64,000 nucleotides of DNA from an uncultured Planctomycetota bacterium. GTDB lineage: Bacteria > Planctomycetota > Planctomycetia > Pirellulales > Thermoguttaceae. Shown here in pieces: positions 17,229-27,499 of the stretch. Within the stretch, counting starts at the first letter, position 1. Each line of letters begins with the position of its first letter. Location of the stretch: contig CADBQY010000112.1 in NCBI GenBank assembly GCA_902796885.1, positions 1-64,000 on the forward strand. The letters are read 5' to 3'. Position numbers and translations under genes: made by a program. The notes beneath the pieces were generated by a model. That model was not told the DNA's origin, did no database searches, and was given only the letters and a program-made list of their open reading frames with translations.

Positions 17229-20200
17229 ATGATAATTACTCCGAAAAAGAGATTCCGTCCCGCGCGGCGAAGGATTGGCCGATTATCGGTCTGGTTCGTT
17301 TCGGCGCTCCTGGGGATGATGATGTTCGACGTCTCTCTCTCGTGCGCTCAGGAGGGGGGGCCGAGGGAAGGCGTAACTTTCTGGCTTCTCGATGACGACG
17401 GGAACTGGAAGGTGCCCCTTCCGAACTGGTCGGTTGATGACGTGACCGCCCTGTTGGATCAAAACCAGCAACCGCGCGAGACGGATTCGTTTACGATCAT
17501 GTCTCTTGAACTCGACGGCGACGTTTCGGGATCGCAGGCGCGTCTGGAGATCGAGTATAAAATCAGTCTGAGTCTTGTGCCGGGTTCGTCCGGGCCGATT
17601 CGGGTCCCCCTTGGGATGAAAGAGGGGATTTTCCGTCCCGAAGGCGAAGCCGGAGAGACGAACTTCACGGCCGAAGGGCCCGGGGAGACCGTTCTCGACG
17701 TCGATTCGGAAACGGGCGGGTATGCCGTTCTGATCTTTCCGAATCCTTCTCACGAGATTCCGGAAGCGGCCGGCGAAGATGCTCCCCCCTTGGAACCGGT
17801 CGAGAATGAAGAGACTCCCGACGACTCGTCCGCGGACGAAGATGCGGCCGCGGCCATTTCGGTCTATAACGTTCGGCTCACGCTCCTCTTTCCGGTGTCG
17901 CAGACCGACGGGTCCGACGAACAAGTTCTTTTCCTGACACCACCTCCGGCGGTCAGTTCCCGGGCCCGGATTGTCGTTCCTCTTCCCGATGTCGAAATCG
18001 GCACATCCGAAGGGGTGATTGCCGCCGCCCCGGTCAGTCTGAACGAAAAGTCGTCGGAGCTGAAGGTCTACGGATTTAACCGAGGCGGCGCCGCGACGGC
18101 GATCCGCTGGCGTCCCGCCGAAAAGAATGAGGCGGCGCTCCCGGTGACTTACCATGTCGAAAACGCGACGATTGATCTCAGTCCGACCGGGGACGGGATC
18201 GAGTACGACGTTTCGCTTCCGATTCGCGTTTTCGGCGGAAGCCAGACGGCGTCGAGCCGTCTCCTTCGGGTCGAAATGCCGAAAGGGGCGCGTCCCGACA
18301 TGCAGAACGTTCACGTTTCGGCCGGGGGAACGGATATTCCCGGTGCGGTTTACCGTGAAATACCCGCCACGGATATTCGGCCGCTTCCGACGATTGAAGT
18401 CTCGATCCCCGGAAATATCGATTCGCTTCTCCTCCATCTGGAGGCGTTTGTTCCGACCGCGGAAGAGAACAAATGGGAATGCACCGGGTTTCACCTCGAA
18501 GAAGCCCAGAAGGAGACCGGCGAGATCATCGTCCGTCTTCCCGACGACGATCATATTCTCCCCGGGCTTGTTCCCGGCACCGGGGTGCGCGATATCGGCC
18601 AGCTTGACACCGCCGAAGGAGGGGGAAGAAGCGCGAGGTTCCGCTTCTACAAAGAACCGTTTTCGCTCAAATCGGATCCGATTCCGCGGCAGACGCGCCT
18701 GGTCGCCCAGCCGGAGTTCCAGGTTCTGGTCAGCGGACAGGAGGTCCGCCTGAAAGCACGCGTCGCGTATTCCGTCTACGGCGCTCCCCTTCGTTCCGTT
18801 CGGATCAGGAACTCGAAATGGCTTTTCGCCGCGTTCGACGACGAGAGCGGAATCGATTCGGGCAACATCTACGTCGATCCCGAGACGGACGAGACGGTTC
18901 TCCCCCTGAAAAAACAGCTGGAGGGTGATTTCACCCTCTCGTGGGAATCGGTTTACAACCCGGATACGCCGCAGGGGACGGTTGAATTTGACATTCCCGA
19001 ACCTTTAGCCGACTGGGTCGCTCCGGCGACGGTGACCGTTGTTCCCGACGACAATATCGAACTGATACCGCTCCCCGGCCGTCTGAAAGGATTGACACCG
19101 AAGAAATCCGCGGGCTTCCACCCTACGATCGAACTCCCTTCCCGCGAGCAGGCCCCCCTTGTCTATCAGGTCCAGCGTGATGGGACGTCCGAGGGGGAAT
19201 TTCCCTTTTTTGCCTCTCGTTCCATCCTTCATACCGGGGAAGTTTCGGTCAACTCGTCTCTTTCGATCCGGCTCGACCGTACGCCGGCCGAGCTGGTTCA
19301 GACTCTTGTGTACCACATTAAATACGTTCCGGTTCAGTCGCTCGATTTCATCGTTCCGCAGGAAATTTCTCCTCTGACAGGCCAGGAAATCTTCCTTAAC
19401 GGAAAACCGGTCACCGCCGATCTGCTCGCTTCGGAAAAGGGAACGGAGGGAATCGATATCACCCGCCGGACGATCCGTCTTCCCGCTCCGGGGTTAATCG
19501 GCGACGTTCGCCTGGAGTTTCGCGCGGGGATCGATCTGCCGGCGATCAGCCGCGATCAGTCGTGTATTATGAACATACCGTTGGCGGTTCCCGTCGCGGC
19601 GCATCTCGAGACGAGCGGCGCCGAGGTGACCGTTCCCCTCGAATATACGCTCCATATTCCCGAGGAAGAAAATATCTGGAAAAAGATAAACACGTCGCAG
19701 AAGGAGGAAGTTCGCCATTTTAGTTTTTCGAGCCCTTCCGCTTCGGCTTTGCCGCAATGGCTTCCCCTGCGCGTGGTTCTTGACGGGAGCGCGCAGTCGG
19801 CCGGCGGACTGATCGCCGAGTATATCTGGGCGCAGACGTTTTTGGACCGGAGTTCTTATTTCGAACGAATCAGCTGCCGCATCAGCGGCCGTCAGCCGTC
19901 CTTTTCCCTCAAGTTGCCGGAAGGAGCGGACGCCAAGCAGATGGCCGTCAGCGTCAACGGCGTTTCAATCGCGCCCGAATACGTCAGCGAGGAGCGGGAA
20001 CTGCGGATTCCTCTTCCCGAAAGCGCCAAGACCGAGCCGGCTCTCGTTTCGATCTGGTATCTGATTCCGCGCGGCGAACACGTACTCGAGTTTCCCGATC
20101 TGAAGGGGGAGACGATGATCCGGCGTTGCTATCTGCAGCTCATTCTTCCGTCCAACACACTTTTGCGTCAGATACCGCAGGGGTGGAGTTCCGAAGAGGA

Positions 20201-20777
20201 CGAGTTGGGACGCCATCTGACGACGCGCCAGCTGGCCGCCGCGGTCGGAATGTCCCCCGCCGAAGGGGACGAGCCGCCCAAGACCGCGAACGTCTATCTT
20301 CTGAGCAGTTTCAATCCTCCGACCCGGTCGCACATCCACCTGATCAGTCAAACCGCGGTCATTTTGATCGGAAGCGGACTGATTCTCCTGTTCGGGATCG
20401 GATATTTCTACTTTCCGCGCCTGCGGTACGTCGAGGCGGCGCTCCTTTCGGTCACCGTTTCGCTGTCGCTCTTCCTCTTCCGGCCGCGGGTCGTTCTTTT
20501 TTACCTGCAGTCCACCGTGATCGGCGCGATACTGATCTTGGTGGTTCTCCTTTTACGGCACCGTATGAAACGACGCAAGGTTTCAGCTTCTGTTCAGACA
20601 GTCACGACGCGTCCGCTCGCGGTGCCGACGCAAGAGAAGTCGCGCGGCGGCTCGACCGCGCCGGTATCGGTCAGTCCTTCTTCGTTCTCGGAGCCCGAAT
20701 CTTCGCCGGTCGCGGCGCCGGCGTCCGAACCGGAAGCGGATCCGCCGGCCGACGAGTCGGAAACGGGGGAGTCATGA
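17229..20777 (+). CDS. Giant exported membrane-anchored protein, module 1 (unknown function)
   Basis: I do not recognise a characterised family. The 1182-residue protein has a signal/anchor (residues about 17-38, cut near SCAQEGG), then about 1000 exported residues with alternating hydrophobic beta-strand patterns. About three membrane segments lie at residues 1040-1115 (ILIGSGLILLFGIGYFYF; VEAALLSVTVSLSLFLF; VIGAILILVVLLL), followed by a Pro/Glu/Ser-rich tail of about 65 residues, presumably cytoplasmic. The mature N-terminus (FWLLDDDGNWKVPLP, then VDDVTALLD) is laid out like the two modules of the next gene. It has a promoter and AAGGG ribosome-binding site, and its stop overlaps the next start (ATGA). 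A cell-envelope role is inferred. Confidence 0.85.
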   Translation: MIITPKKRFRPARRRIGRLSVWFVSALLGMMMFDVSLSCAQEGGPREGVTFWLLDDDGNWKVPLPNWSVDDVTALLDQNQQPRETDSFTIMSLELDGDVSGSQARLEIEYKISLSLVPGSSGPIRVPLGMKEGIFRPEGEAGETNFTAEGPGETVLDVDSETGGYAVLIFPNPSHEIPEAAGEDAPPLEPVENEETPDDSSADEDAAAAISVYNVRLTLLFPVSQTDGSDEQVLFLTPPPAVSSRARIVVPLPDVEIGTSEGVIAAAPVSLNEKSSELKVYGFNRGGAATAIRWRPAEKNEAALPVTYHVENATIDLSPTGDGIEYDVSLPIRVFGGSQTASSRLLRVEMPKGARPDMQNVHVSAGGTDIPGAVYREIPATDIRPLPTIEVSIPGNIDSLLLHLEAFVPTAEENKWECTGFHLEEAQKETGEIIVRLPDDDHILPGLVPGTGVRDIGQLDTAEGGGRSARFRFYKEPFSLKSDPIPRQTRLVAQPEFQVLVSGQEVRLKARVAYSVYGAPLRSVRIRNSKWLFAAFDDESGIDSGNIYVDPETDETVLPLKKQLEGDFTLSWESVYNPDTPQGTVEFDIPEPLADWVAPATVTVVPDDNIELIPLPGRLKGLTPKKSAGFHPTIELPSREQAPLVYQVQRDGTSEGEFPFFASRSILHTGEVSVNSSLSIRLDRTPAELVQTLVYHIKYVPVQSLDFIVPQEISPLTGQEIFLNGKPVTADLLASEKGTEGIDITRRTIRLPAPGLIGDVRLEFRAGIDLPAISRDQSCIMNIPLAVPVAAHLETSGAEVTVPLEYTLHIPEEENIWKKINTSQKEEVRHFSFSSPSASALPQWLPLRVVLDGSAQSAGGLIAEYIWAQTFLDRSSYFERISCRISGRQPSFSLKLPEGADAKQMAVSVNGVSIAPEYVSEERELRIPLPESAKTEPALVSIWYLIPRGEHVLEFPDLKGETMIRRCYLQLILPSNTLLRQIPQGWSSEEDELGRHLTTRQLAAAVGMSPAEGDEPPKTANVYLLSSFNPPTRSHIHLISQTAVILIGSGLILLFGIGYFYFPRLRYVEAALLSVTVSLSLFLFRPRVVLFYLQSTVIGAILILVVLLLRHRMKRRKVSASVQTVTTRPLAVPTQEKSRGGSTAPVSVSPSSFSEPESSPVAAPASEPEADPPADESETGES

Positions 20778-23700
20778 GCGTCAGGCCCCTCCTTCTCTGT
20801 ATCTCTCTTTTTATCGCGGGGGTCTTCGCGGTCGCGGCGGCCGACGAGCCTTTGCGCTACCGCTACTGGATGGTTCCCGCCGAAAAGATCAGCCGTTCCC
20901 CCTGGGGAGATGAGAAATATTATCCCGTTCGAATGGAGCGTTTCCAGCGGTGGCTCGACGCGCTGAGCCGCGTTTCGGCGGAACCTTCCGGCGCGCTCGC
21001 CGAAATACGTTTGGAAGGGACGCTGGCCGACGGCGCGTTGAGCGAAGGGGAAGGGGAAATTCGTTTTACCGACAAGTCCCCCCAAACCTGTAAACTGACT
21101 CCCTGTTCGGTCGCTCTTTCGCAATTGCGCTGGAGCGAGGGGGGGGAGGGAGCCGTCGTCTCGGACGGAAAAGGGTCGGTCTCTGTCAACGGGATCGCGC
21201 CAGAAAAAACGCTCCTTTTCGCCTGGTCGCTCGCTTCCGAGTCGGAGGAGGGAGCCCGGCGTGTCTTTCACTTCGAACTGCCGCCCGCCCCGGCGGTCAG
21301 TCTGCGGCTGACCCTTCCCGAAAACCTGTCTCCTTCGGTCGACTCGGGACTGGTGACTCGCCTTGACGAGAAGGGTCGCTGGCTGATCGAACCGGGACCG
21401 GGCGGGGATTTCAGACTGACCCTTTCCGAAAACGGGACTTCGCCGACCTCGTCCGTACCGCCGTCCGTTTCGGAACAGATTCTTTGCCGCGTGTCTCTGG
21501 AGGGGATCGAACTGGTTTACACCGCCCGTTTTACCGGTACCGAAGGGCTTGCCGGTCCGATCACTCTTCTTCTCGACGAACCGTTTCTTCCGGAAAAAGT
21601 GGAGTGGGAATCGTCCGGCGCCGCCGGCGCGGTCTGGGAAAAAGAGGGACGGATACAGAAAATCCTGATTCCCGCGCCTCCGGCGTCTTCGTCTCGAACC
21701 GAAATCCTGACCTTGACCGCGCTGGCCCCTTTCGACGAGGTCGGAACCCTGCGCCTTCCGCCGGTACGTTCCCGGGGAACCGCGTGGCAAGAAACGGAAA
21801 TTGCCGTTTCGTTCGACGAGCCGACCGCTCCGGAAAACTATATCTTCACCAACGCCGGACGGAGTGGGCCGGGAGGTTTTTTGCGGCTTTTCAAACAAAC
21901 CGGCACCATTGAAATCCCTCTCGTCTGCGCCGAAGAGAAAAAAACGATCGAGAGCGCGACGCGGATTCTTGTCACCGGCAGCGATCTTCGATTCGAGACC
22001 GACCTGTTCGTCCGGACGCCTCTTTCCGATACGCGACGCCTGACGTTCCCGATCAAGCGGGAATGGAAACCGGAATCGGTCTCCGTCGACGGAACGTCGA
22101 TTCCGTTCCGTCTCGAGACGGCGCGCGGTCCGGCGGCGACCGATCCGGGAGCGGCCGATGACGCCGCCCCTGACGCTTCGTCCTCGGAACCGTCCTCCGC
22201 GGCTTACGGTCTGACCCTGGCGCTTGAAGAGCCTCTCTCTGTCGGGCAGCCGCTGAAAATTCGTATTACGGGACGGCGCGGTCTGATCGGCCCGACCTCC
22301 CGTCTTTCCGATTACGAACCGCTCGTGATCGGCGAGCCGGTGGTCGGCGCGCACCTTTTGGCGCTAACGACCGATTCTCCAACGAAAATCTCCCTGGTCG
22401 ACGGCGAAGGGCTGTCTCTTACCGCCGCCGCCGTTTCGGAAGATCTGGTGCGGCGTCTCTACGGCGCCTTGCCCGAAGGGAGGGTTTTCTCACTGAACGA
22501 CTCGGCGCCCGACGCGAACGTTCGTCTCGAAAAAGACGCTCTCGAGTATACCGCGGAGCTTTCGGGGCGCGTGGCGCTTTACGACGGGTCGATCTCGGAA
22601 GAGTGGAACATCCACTGCGTCCCTCCCGCCGGTTTTTTGCTCGACAGGATTCTGTTCAGCTTTAACACAAACGATTCCGGCGGCTGGAAGATGGCGACGA
22701 CGCAGTCGGGAAGCGACGAGACGGCGATCGAAATGCGTCTCGCGACCGAAGACGAGCGGGAACAGTACCGTCTTTCCGAAGGGCGGTTCTTAGGCGAGAT
22801 TTTCCTTTCCACTCCAAGGAGCGCTCCGTTTACGGTCCGTCTTTCGCGCGAGCGCGAAGCTTCCTTTTCGGGCGGCGCGGTCGTTCCCCTGCCGACCCTT
22901 TTCGGCACGTCGGGGCAGACCGCTCGGGTAGACGTTTCGACTCCCGAGTTTACCCCCGTGCGGCTTGATGTGCGCGGCCTCGAACCGATCACTCCGCCCC
23001 CCGCCGAAAAGGGAGCCGCCTCTTCGGCGCTGGCTTCGTATCGCTATTCGCCTTCCGAAAAAGGCGGGTACACGTTGGCGGTGCGCGACAGCCTTGAAGA
23101 CCGTCGAAGCGGCTTATGCCGGTTCCTTCGTCTGGAAAGCGAGTACGCCGCGACCGGAACGGTTCGGACGCGGGCGATTTGCCAAATCGAAAACACGGGG
23201 ATTCCTTCGCTGCAGATCGATTTTCCCGAGCCGATCGAGCTGGTCAATGCGGGAAGCGTGCGCGGCGGGAACGACCCGATCCCCTACGCGTTTCATCAAA
23301 AGGAACGGAAATTGGAGATTCCTTTGCCGGTGGAGAAGCGCCATTTCACCCTTTCGTTTGAATATGAAACACGGATAGCTCCTTTCGGCTTTAAGGGGAC
23401 GATCCCGCGCCAGGTTCCCCGGCTGAACCTTCCCGTCCTCTCGGGGGACTGGACCGCCAACATTCCGACCGACTATCGGCTCGACGCGCGGCATAACGTC
23501 GACCTGGTTCGTTTGCCGCTCGATTCGCCGGTGACGCAATACCGCCTGATCAGCCGATACCGACTGCGGATTTTACAGATGTTCGTCTTTTTGCTCTGCC
23601 TGGCGTTCGGACTTCGTTTGAAGGCGGTTCATACGGCGTTTTTGACCTTTCCGCTGATCCTCCTGTATTTTGCGACCGCGTCGGAAGTCGGCGCCCAGGT

Positions 23701-26700
23701 TGCCGTGGGGGTTCTGGCGGCGTCGGCGGTCGCGGCAATCTTTAACTTCTTCTATCATCGCGAGCCGAACGGAACGTCCCCCGCCGATCCGAAAGACGAC
23801 GATACGGAAATCGGTCTTGTTCCGCGAACGGCCGCTATGCTCATTTTTGTTCTGTTCGGCACGTTTCCCCTCGCCGCCGACGAGAGCTATTCGATCTTCG
23901 TTCCCGTCCGCGACGGCCAGCGCGTCGCGGACGAACCGGTTTGGATTTCCGAAGAGCTTCAGAGCCGTCTGACCGAGTGGGAACGCGAGAACGCCGCTCC
24001 CGAAGGCGCCGCCCGATTCCGGTCGGCCATTTACGAAGGGCAGCTGAACTACAGCCGCGAGACCGGAGAATACACACTCTTTCACATGACGGCAAAATTC
24101 GAGATTCTGACCGCCGGGACCGAAAGTCTGATCGAACTGCCCGCGATGCCGATTTTTCAGGAGGGGGGGATTCTGATTGACGGCGTCGCCGGAAGCGTGA
24201 CGATGAGCCGGGACGACGATCGGACTCGCCTGGAACTGCGGGGAATCCCCGCCGGTTCCCATCGGTTGGAATTTTCCCTCTTGACCGAACCGTTTGGCGA
24301 AAAGACTCCCGACGGTTTTTTTCTTCCTCTGCCGGTCATTCCTGACTCGAAGCTTCTTTTGCGTCTGCCGACCGACGCGGCGGCTCCCGTTCTCCGCGGG
24401 GCGATGGGACAGGTTTCGACTTCGCCGGGGATTCTCGCCGCCGATTTGGGACAGACCGCGGGAATTACCTTTTTTGCGCCCGAAAAGAGAGCCTCCCTCG
24501 GCGAATCGCCGATTGAAGCCGAGCAAGAATTTCGTCTCTTCCTCGCCGGGAACCAAATCGTTCTGCGCGGCGAGTTCCGCCTTCAGACATCCGGCCGTAT
24601 CGCGGCGATCACTTTCCTTTCCGATCCGCGGTACCGTCTTCTACGATGTACCAGTCCCGACACCGATCTGATCCCTTCGCCGATTTCCGAGTCGGGCGAT
24701 AAGGTATCGATCACACTCCGTCAGCCGACGAGCGGAAAGGTGACCCTTCACGCCGATTTTGCCCCGCGCGATTTCAGCGGGGTGGGGGAACTTCCTCTGC
24801 CGACGATTCGCGTCGACGAAGCGTCGATCCGTTCGAACCGCCTTCTGATGCCGACGGGGTATTATCCCGCGGAATACGATCTGACCGATCCCGACGTCCA
24901 AAGGAGGAGTGTTTCGTTCCTTCCCGCCGCGCCGGAACCGAAGATGACCGAGTCGGCCCTGTATCAGTTCAACCTGCGCGACACGACGGTAATCTACCAT
25001 GCCGCGCTCGACACGGGGGGAGAACTTTGGCAACTGACGCTGCGTATTCCGCAAAAGTCCGTCATCGAGTCGCTTGAAATGACCGACAGCCGAAAAGAGC
25101 CGGTTTCCCTGCGCCAAAGCGAAGAGGATTCTCTCTTACACATTTTTTTCGACGAGCCTCAGAACGGTGTCTATCAGATCGACCTTCGCTTGCGGACGGT
25201 CACTTCCGATCGGTTTCCGCTGACCGGAATCCTCGACATTCCGACGGAGGAAACGGAACTTCGATACGAGCCGATTCCGTCCGTCTACTGCGACTTTACT
25301 CCTCCCGAAGACTGGACCGGGCTCCCCGCGGCCAACGGTCAGAAACGGTGGGCGTTGCCGGCCGCCGCGGCGTCGCTTCTCCCGCCGCCGATTTCGATCG
25401 TGCCGAATCGTCCGAAAACGTCTCTGGCGGCCGACATCTTTTTCTATCCCCTGGCCGAGAATCCCGACCGGATGTGGGAACTGCGCGCCGACTGTTCGGT
25501 TCGTGTCGAGTCGGGGCAGGCCGATCGTTTTGAGTTTGAAATTGACGAATCGTTCCGTTCCGATTCGGTTCGAATCGAACCGGCCGTATTCGCGGTCGGA
25601 ATCGAACGTTCCCCCGGCGCGGGGCGGCGTCTCGTCTTGACGCCGAACGAGCCGGTCCGGGGAGAGACGGCGTTTGTTCTTTTTGCCCAGGTGCCGGGCG
25701 AACAGATTCGTCTGCCGCGGCTCGTTTTTGCGGGGGCCGCGCGGCGGAAGGTGCAAATACGGCTCCCCCGCGCGATCGGCGACGCGTCTCTCCGGTGGCA
25801 GACCGCGAATCTGGAGATTTGCGCTTCCGAACAGATCCGAACCGCCCCTCAGCGGCAGATCGCCCACTTTTCCTTTACGCCGACAGGTTATTTTCCGCAC
25901 GAAGTGACCGAAAAGTCACACGTGGCGTTCAATATGTTCCAGACATACAGACCTACGGATCCGGATTCCTACCAAGCGTCAGTTTCCGCCGAAAACGCGG
26001 TCATTCGTCTCGGCCGAGTCGAGACGGAATACCACGTTCGCAGCGACGGGTCTTACTGGGCGCGCGCGGTGTATGATATACGTATGGGAACGGCGCAGGA
26101 ATGCGATATTCAAGTCCCTTCGGCGGTTCGTCTTCTGCACGCCGAGGCGGCCGGCATTCCCCTGGCTCCGCTTCCCGGCCCGCGCGAAGGGGTGGTTCGC
26201 TTCCGGTTCGCTTCCGAGTCTTCGTTTGTCCGGCTGGAGCTTGTCTTCGTCTCGGCAACATCGAAGGAGAGCCGTTTTCGCGTTCGGTACCACCTCTATA
26301 GGGAATTGCTCCTGACCGCGCCGATTCCGGTCGGAACCGAGACCGCGCCGACGTTCTGGACGGTGCATTTTGACGAAGACGCGCGGCGTCTGCCGTATTA
26401 CGTCAGCCAGGAGGAGAAGAAGCCCGATCTGAAATTGATCCGGAAGAGCGTCTCCGAAACGCGGTTGGCTTTGTCGCAGTCCGTGTCGGGAAACTGGAAA
26501 TATCCGATTCCCGCCGACAAGGCCGCGGCGCTTCGGACGCGATTGAACCTGGAGAGACTTTCGTATCTCCTCGATCTGATCGAGTCGTCCGACTCGAAAG
26601 ATCCGATTTCGCCAGGAGGGATTGCCGGTTGGTTCGATATTTGGTTTCCCCTCTACAACCAGGTGGGCGAGTATTTTTCCAAACCGCAACGTCCCGTCGT

Positions 26701-27499
26701 TGAAGAGTCTCAGAACGGCGCGTTTTACGACGGTCGGAAAACGGGCTCTTCCCCGACGATGCGTTCTCAATCGGCCGATAGGGAAGAGTTTACGAAAATC
26801 TTGAATCGATGGGAGGATCTTTCGAGCCGTATCAAATTTCCCCCGCCGCGGAACGAAAAAAACGGGGGGGCTTCGGTTCCGGCCGACGAGGGGGGGGCCG
26901 CGGCCGCGCCGGTTCCCGTTTCCGGCGAATCGGTCGACCTGCTTCTTTTCGGGGCGGCCGATAAGGTTCGGGACATCTTTCTGTTGATTCCGACTTCGAA
27001 GACGATCTCGCTCGCGCCGTTCCGGACGGTTCTCTCGATTTTTGCCGTACTGACGGCGGCGGCCATTCTGGTCGGAGGAGTTCGGGCGCTCAGGCTTGAC
27101 CGCAGGAACGAGACGTCCCGCATGAGCGAAGAGCCCGAAAGGGCAGCGGAGAGCGCCGAGACATCCGAGACGGACACGACGAAAACCGACGCGGAACTCG
27201 CCGACGAGGAAAAGACCGCTTCGTCGGCCGAGCCCGGTTCGGGGGAGAGCGGGACGGGCGATCCCTCGAAACCGGAGGATTTTTCGATCGGGAACGGTTC
27301 CGCGGCGTCGTCGGGAGGAAACGGCGCGACTGTGTTGCTCGGCGCCGATCCGGACCGGCCGAATTCGGGAAAACGCTCCCGCGTCGAGACGGTCGATCAC
27401 CTTGTCATTGAAGAGACGCCGATACCGGCGCGGCCCGGCGAAGAGACGAATCCGTCCGCCGGAACGGAAAACGGGAGTCAAAAAAGGGAAGAGGGTTAG
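20774..27499 (+). CDS. Giant exported protein of two fused modules (2241 residues, unknown function)
   Basis: The product starts with a signal peptide (LLLCISLFIAGVFAVAAAD) and has a beta-rich exported region to about residue 930. Two or three membrane segments follow at 932-995, then a second signal-like segment at about 1019 (AAMLIFVLFGTFPLAADESY), a second beta-rich region, a final membrane segment near 2083-2105, and a charged tail of about 130 residues. Each half begins with an aromatic-rich opening (RYRYWMVPAEKI; SYSIFVPVRDGQ), then a W-containing helix and a YEG/EGxL strand, as also in the preceding protein. It looks like a fusion of two paralogues. The start is ATG 20774; an earlier in-frame start would overlap the upstream gene heavily. 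No enzyme motif is seen. Confidence 0.85.
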   Translation: MSVRPLLLCISLFIAGVFAVAAADEPLRYRYWMVPAEKISRSPWGDEKYYPVRMERFQRWLDALSRVSAEPSGALAEIRLEGTLADGALSEGEGEIRFTDKSPQTCKLTPCSVALSQLRWSEGGEGAVVSDGKGSVSVNGIAPEKTLLFAWSLASESEEGARRVFHFELPPAPAVSLRLTLPENLSPSVDSGLVTRLDEKGRWLIEPGPGGDFRLTLSENGTSPTSSVPPSVSEQILCRVSLEGIELVYTARFTGTEGLAGPITLLLDEPFLPEKVEWESSGAAGAVWEKEGRIQKILIPAPPASSSRTEILTLTALAPFDEVGTLRLPPVRSRGTAWQETEIAVSFDEPTAPENYIFTNAGRSGPGGFLRLFKQTGTIEIPLVCAEEKKTIESATRILVTGSDLRFETDLFVRTPLSDTRRLTFPIKREWKPESVSVDGTSIPFRLETARGPAATDPGAADDAAPDASSSEPSSAAYGLTLALEEPLSVGQPLKIRITGRRGLIGPTSRLSDYEPLVIGEPVVGAHLLALTTDSPTKISLVDGEGLSLTAAAVSEDLVRRLYGALPEGRVFSLNDSAPDANVRLEKDALEYTAELSGRVALYDGSISEEWNIHCVPPAGFLLDRILFSFNTNDSGGWKMATTQSGSDETAIEMRLATEDEREQYRLSEGRFLGEIFLSTPRSAPFTVRLSREREASFSGGAVVPLPTLFGTSGQTARVDVSTPEFTPVRLDVRGLEPITPPPAEKGAASSALASYRYSPSEKGGYTLAVRDSLEDRRSGLCRFLRLESEYAATGTVRTRAICQIENTGIPSLQIDFPEPIELVNAGSVRGGNDPIPYAFHQKERKLEIPLPVEKRHFTLSFEYETRIAPFGFKGTIPRQVPRLNLPVLSGDWTANIPTDYRLDARHNVDLVRLPLDSPVTQYRLISRYRLRILQMFVFLLCLAFGLRLKAVHTAFLTFPLILLYFATASEVGAQVAVGVLAASAVAAIFNFFYHREPNGTSPADPKDDDTEIGLVPRTAAMLIFVLFGTFPLAADESYSIFVPVRDGQRVADEPVWISEELQSRLTEWERENAAPEGAARFRSAIYEGQLNYSRETGEYTLFHMTAKFEILTAGTESLIELPAMPIFQEGGILIDGVAGSVTMSRDDDRTRLELRGIPAGSHRLEFSLLTEPFGEKTPDGFFLPLPVIPDSKLLLRLPTDAAAPVLRGAMGQVSTSPGILAADLGQTAGITFFAPEKRASLGESPIEAEQEFRLFLAGNQIVLRGEFRLQTSGRIAAITFLSDPRYRLLRCTSPDTDLIPSPISESGDKVSITLRQPTSGKVTLHADFAPRDFSGVGELPLPTIRVDEASIRSNRLLMPTGYYPAEYDLTDPDVQRRSVSFLPAAPEPKMTESALYQFNLRDTTVIYHAALDTGGELWQLTLRIPQKSVIESLEMTDSRKEPVSLRQSEEDSLLHIFFDEPQNGVYQIDLRLRTVTSDRFPLTGILDIPTEETELRYEPIPSVYCDFTPPEDWTGLPAANGQKRWALPAAAASLLPPPISIVPNRPKTSLAADIFFYPLAENPDRMWELRADCSVRVESGQADRFEFEIDESFRSDSVRIEPAVFAVGIERSPGAGRRLVLTPNEPVRGETAFVLFAQVPGEQIRLPRLVFAGAARRKVQIRLPRAIGDASLRWQTANLEICASEQIRTAPQRQIAHFSFTPTGYFPHEVTEKSHVAFNMFQTYRPTDPDSYQASVSAENAVIRLGRVETEYHVRSDGSYWARAVYDIRMGTAQECDIQVPSAVRLLHAEAAGIPLAPLPGPREGVVRFRFASESSFVRLELVFVSATSKESRFRVRYHLYRELLLTAPIPVGTETAPTFWTVHFDEDARRLPYYVSQEEKKPDLKLIRKSVSETRLALSQSVSGNWKYPIPADKAAALRTRLNLERLSYLLDLIESSDSKDPISPGGIAGWFDIWFPLYNQVGEYFSKPQRPVVEESQNGAFYDGRKTGSSPTMRSQSADREEFTKILNRWEDLSSRIKFPPPRNEKNGGASVPADEGGAAAAPVPVSGESVDLLLFGAADKVRDIFLLIPTSKTISLAPFRTVLSIFAVLTAAAILVGGVRALRLDRRNETSRMSEEPERAAESAETSETDTTKTDAELADEEKTASSAEPGSGESGTGDPSKPEDFSIGNGSAASSGGNGATVLLGADPDRPNSGKRSRVETVDHLVIEETPIPARPGEETNPSAGTENGSQKREEG

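Noticed and set aside
20126-20773. Upstream extension of the giant fused protein
   Set aside because: It would overlap most of the membrane region of the preceding gene in another frame; the ATG at 20774 starts a clear signal peptide and overlaps the previous stop as a coupled start.
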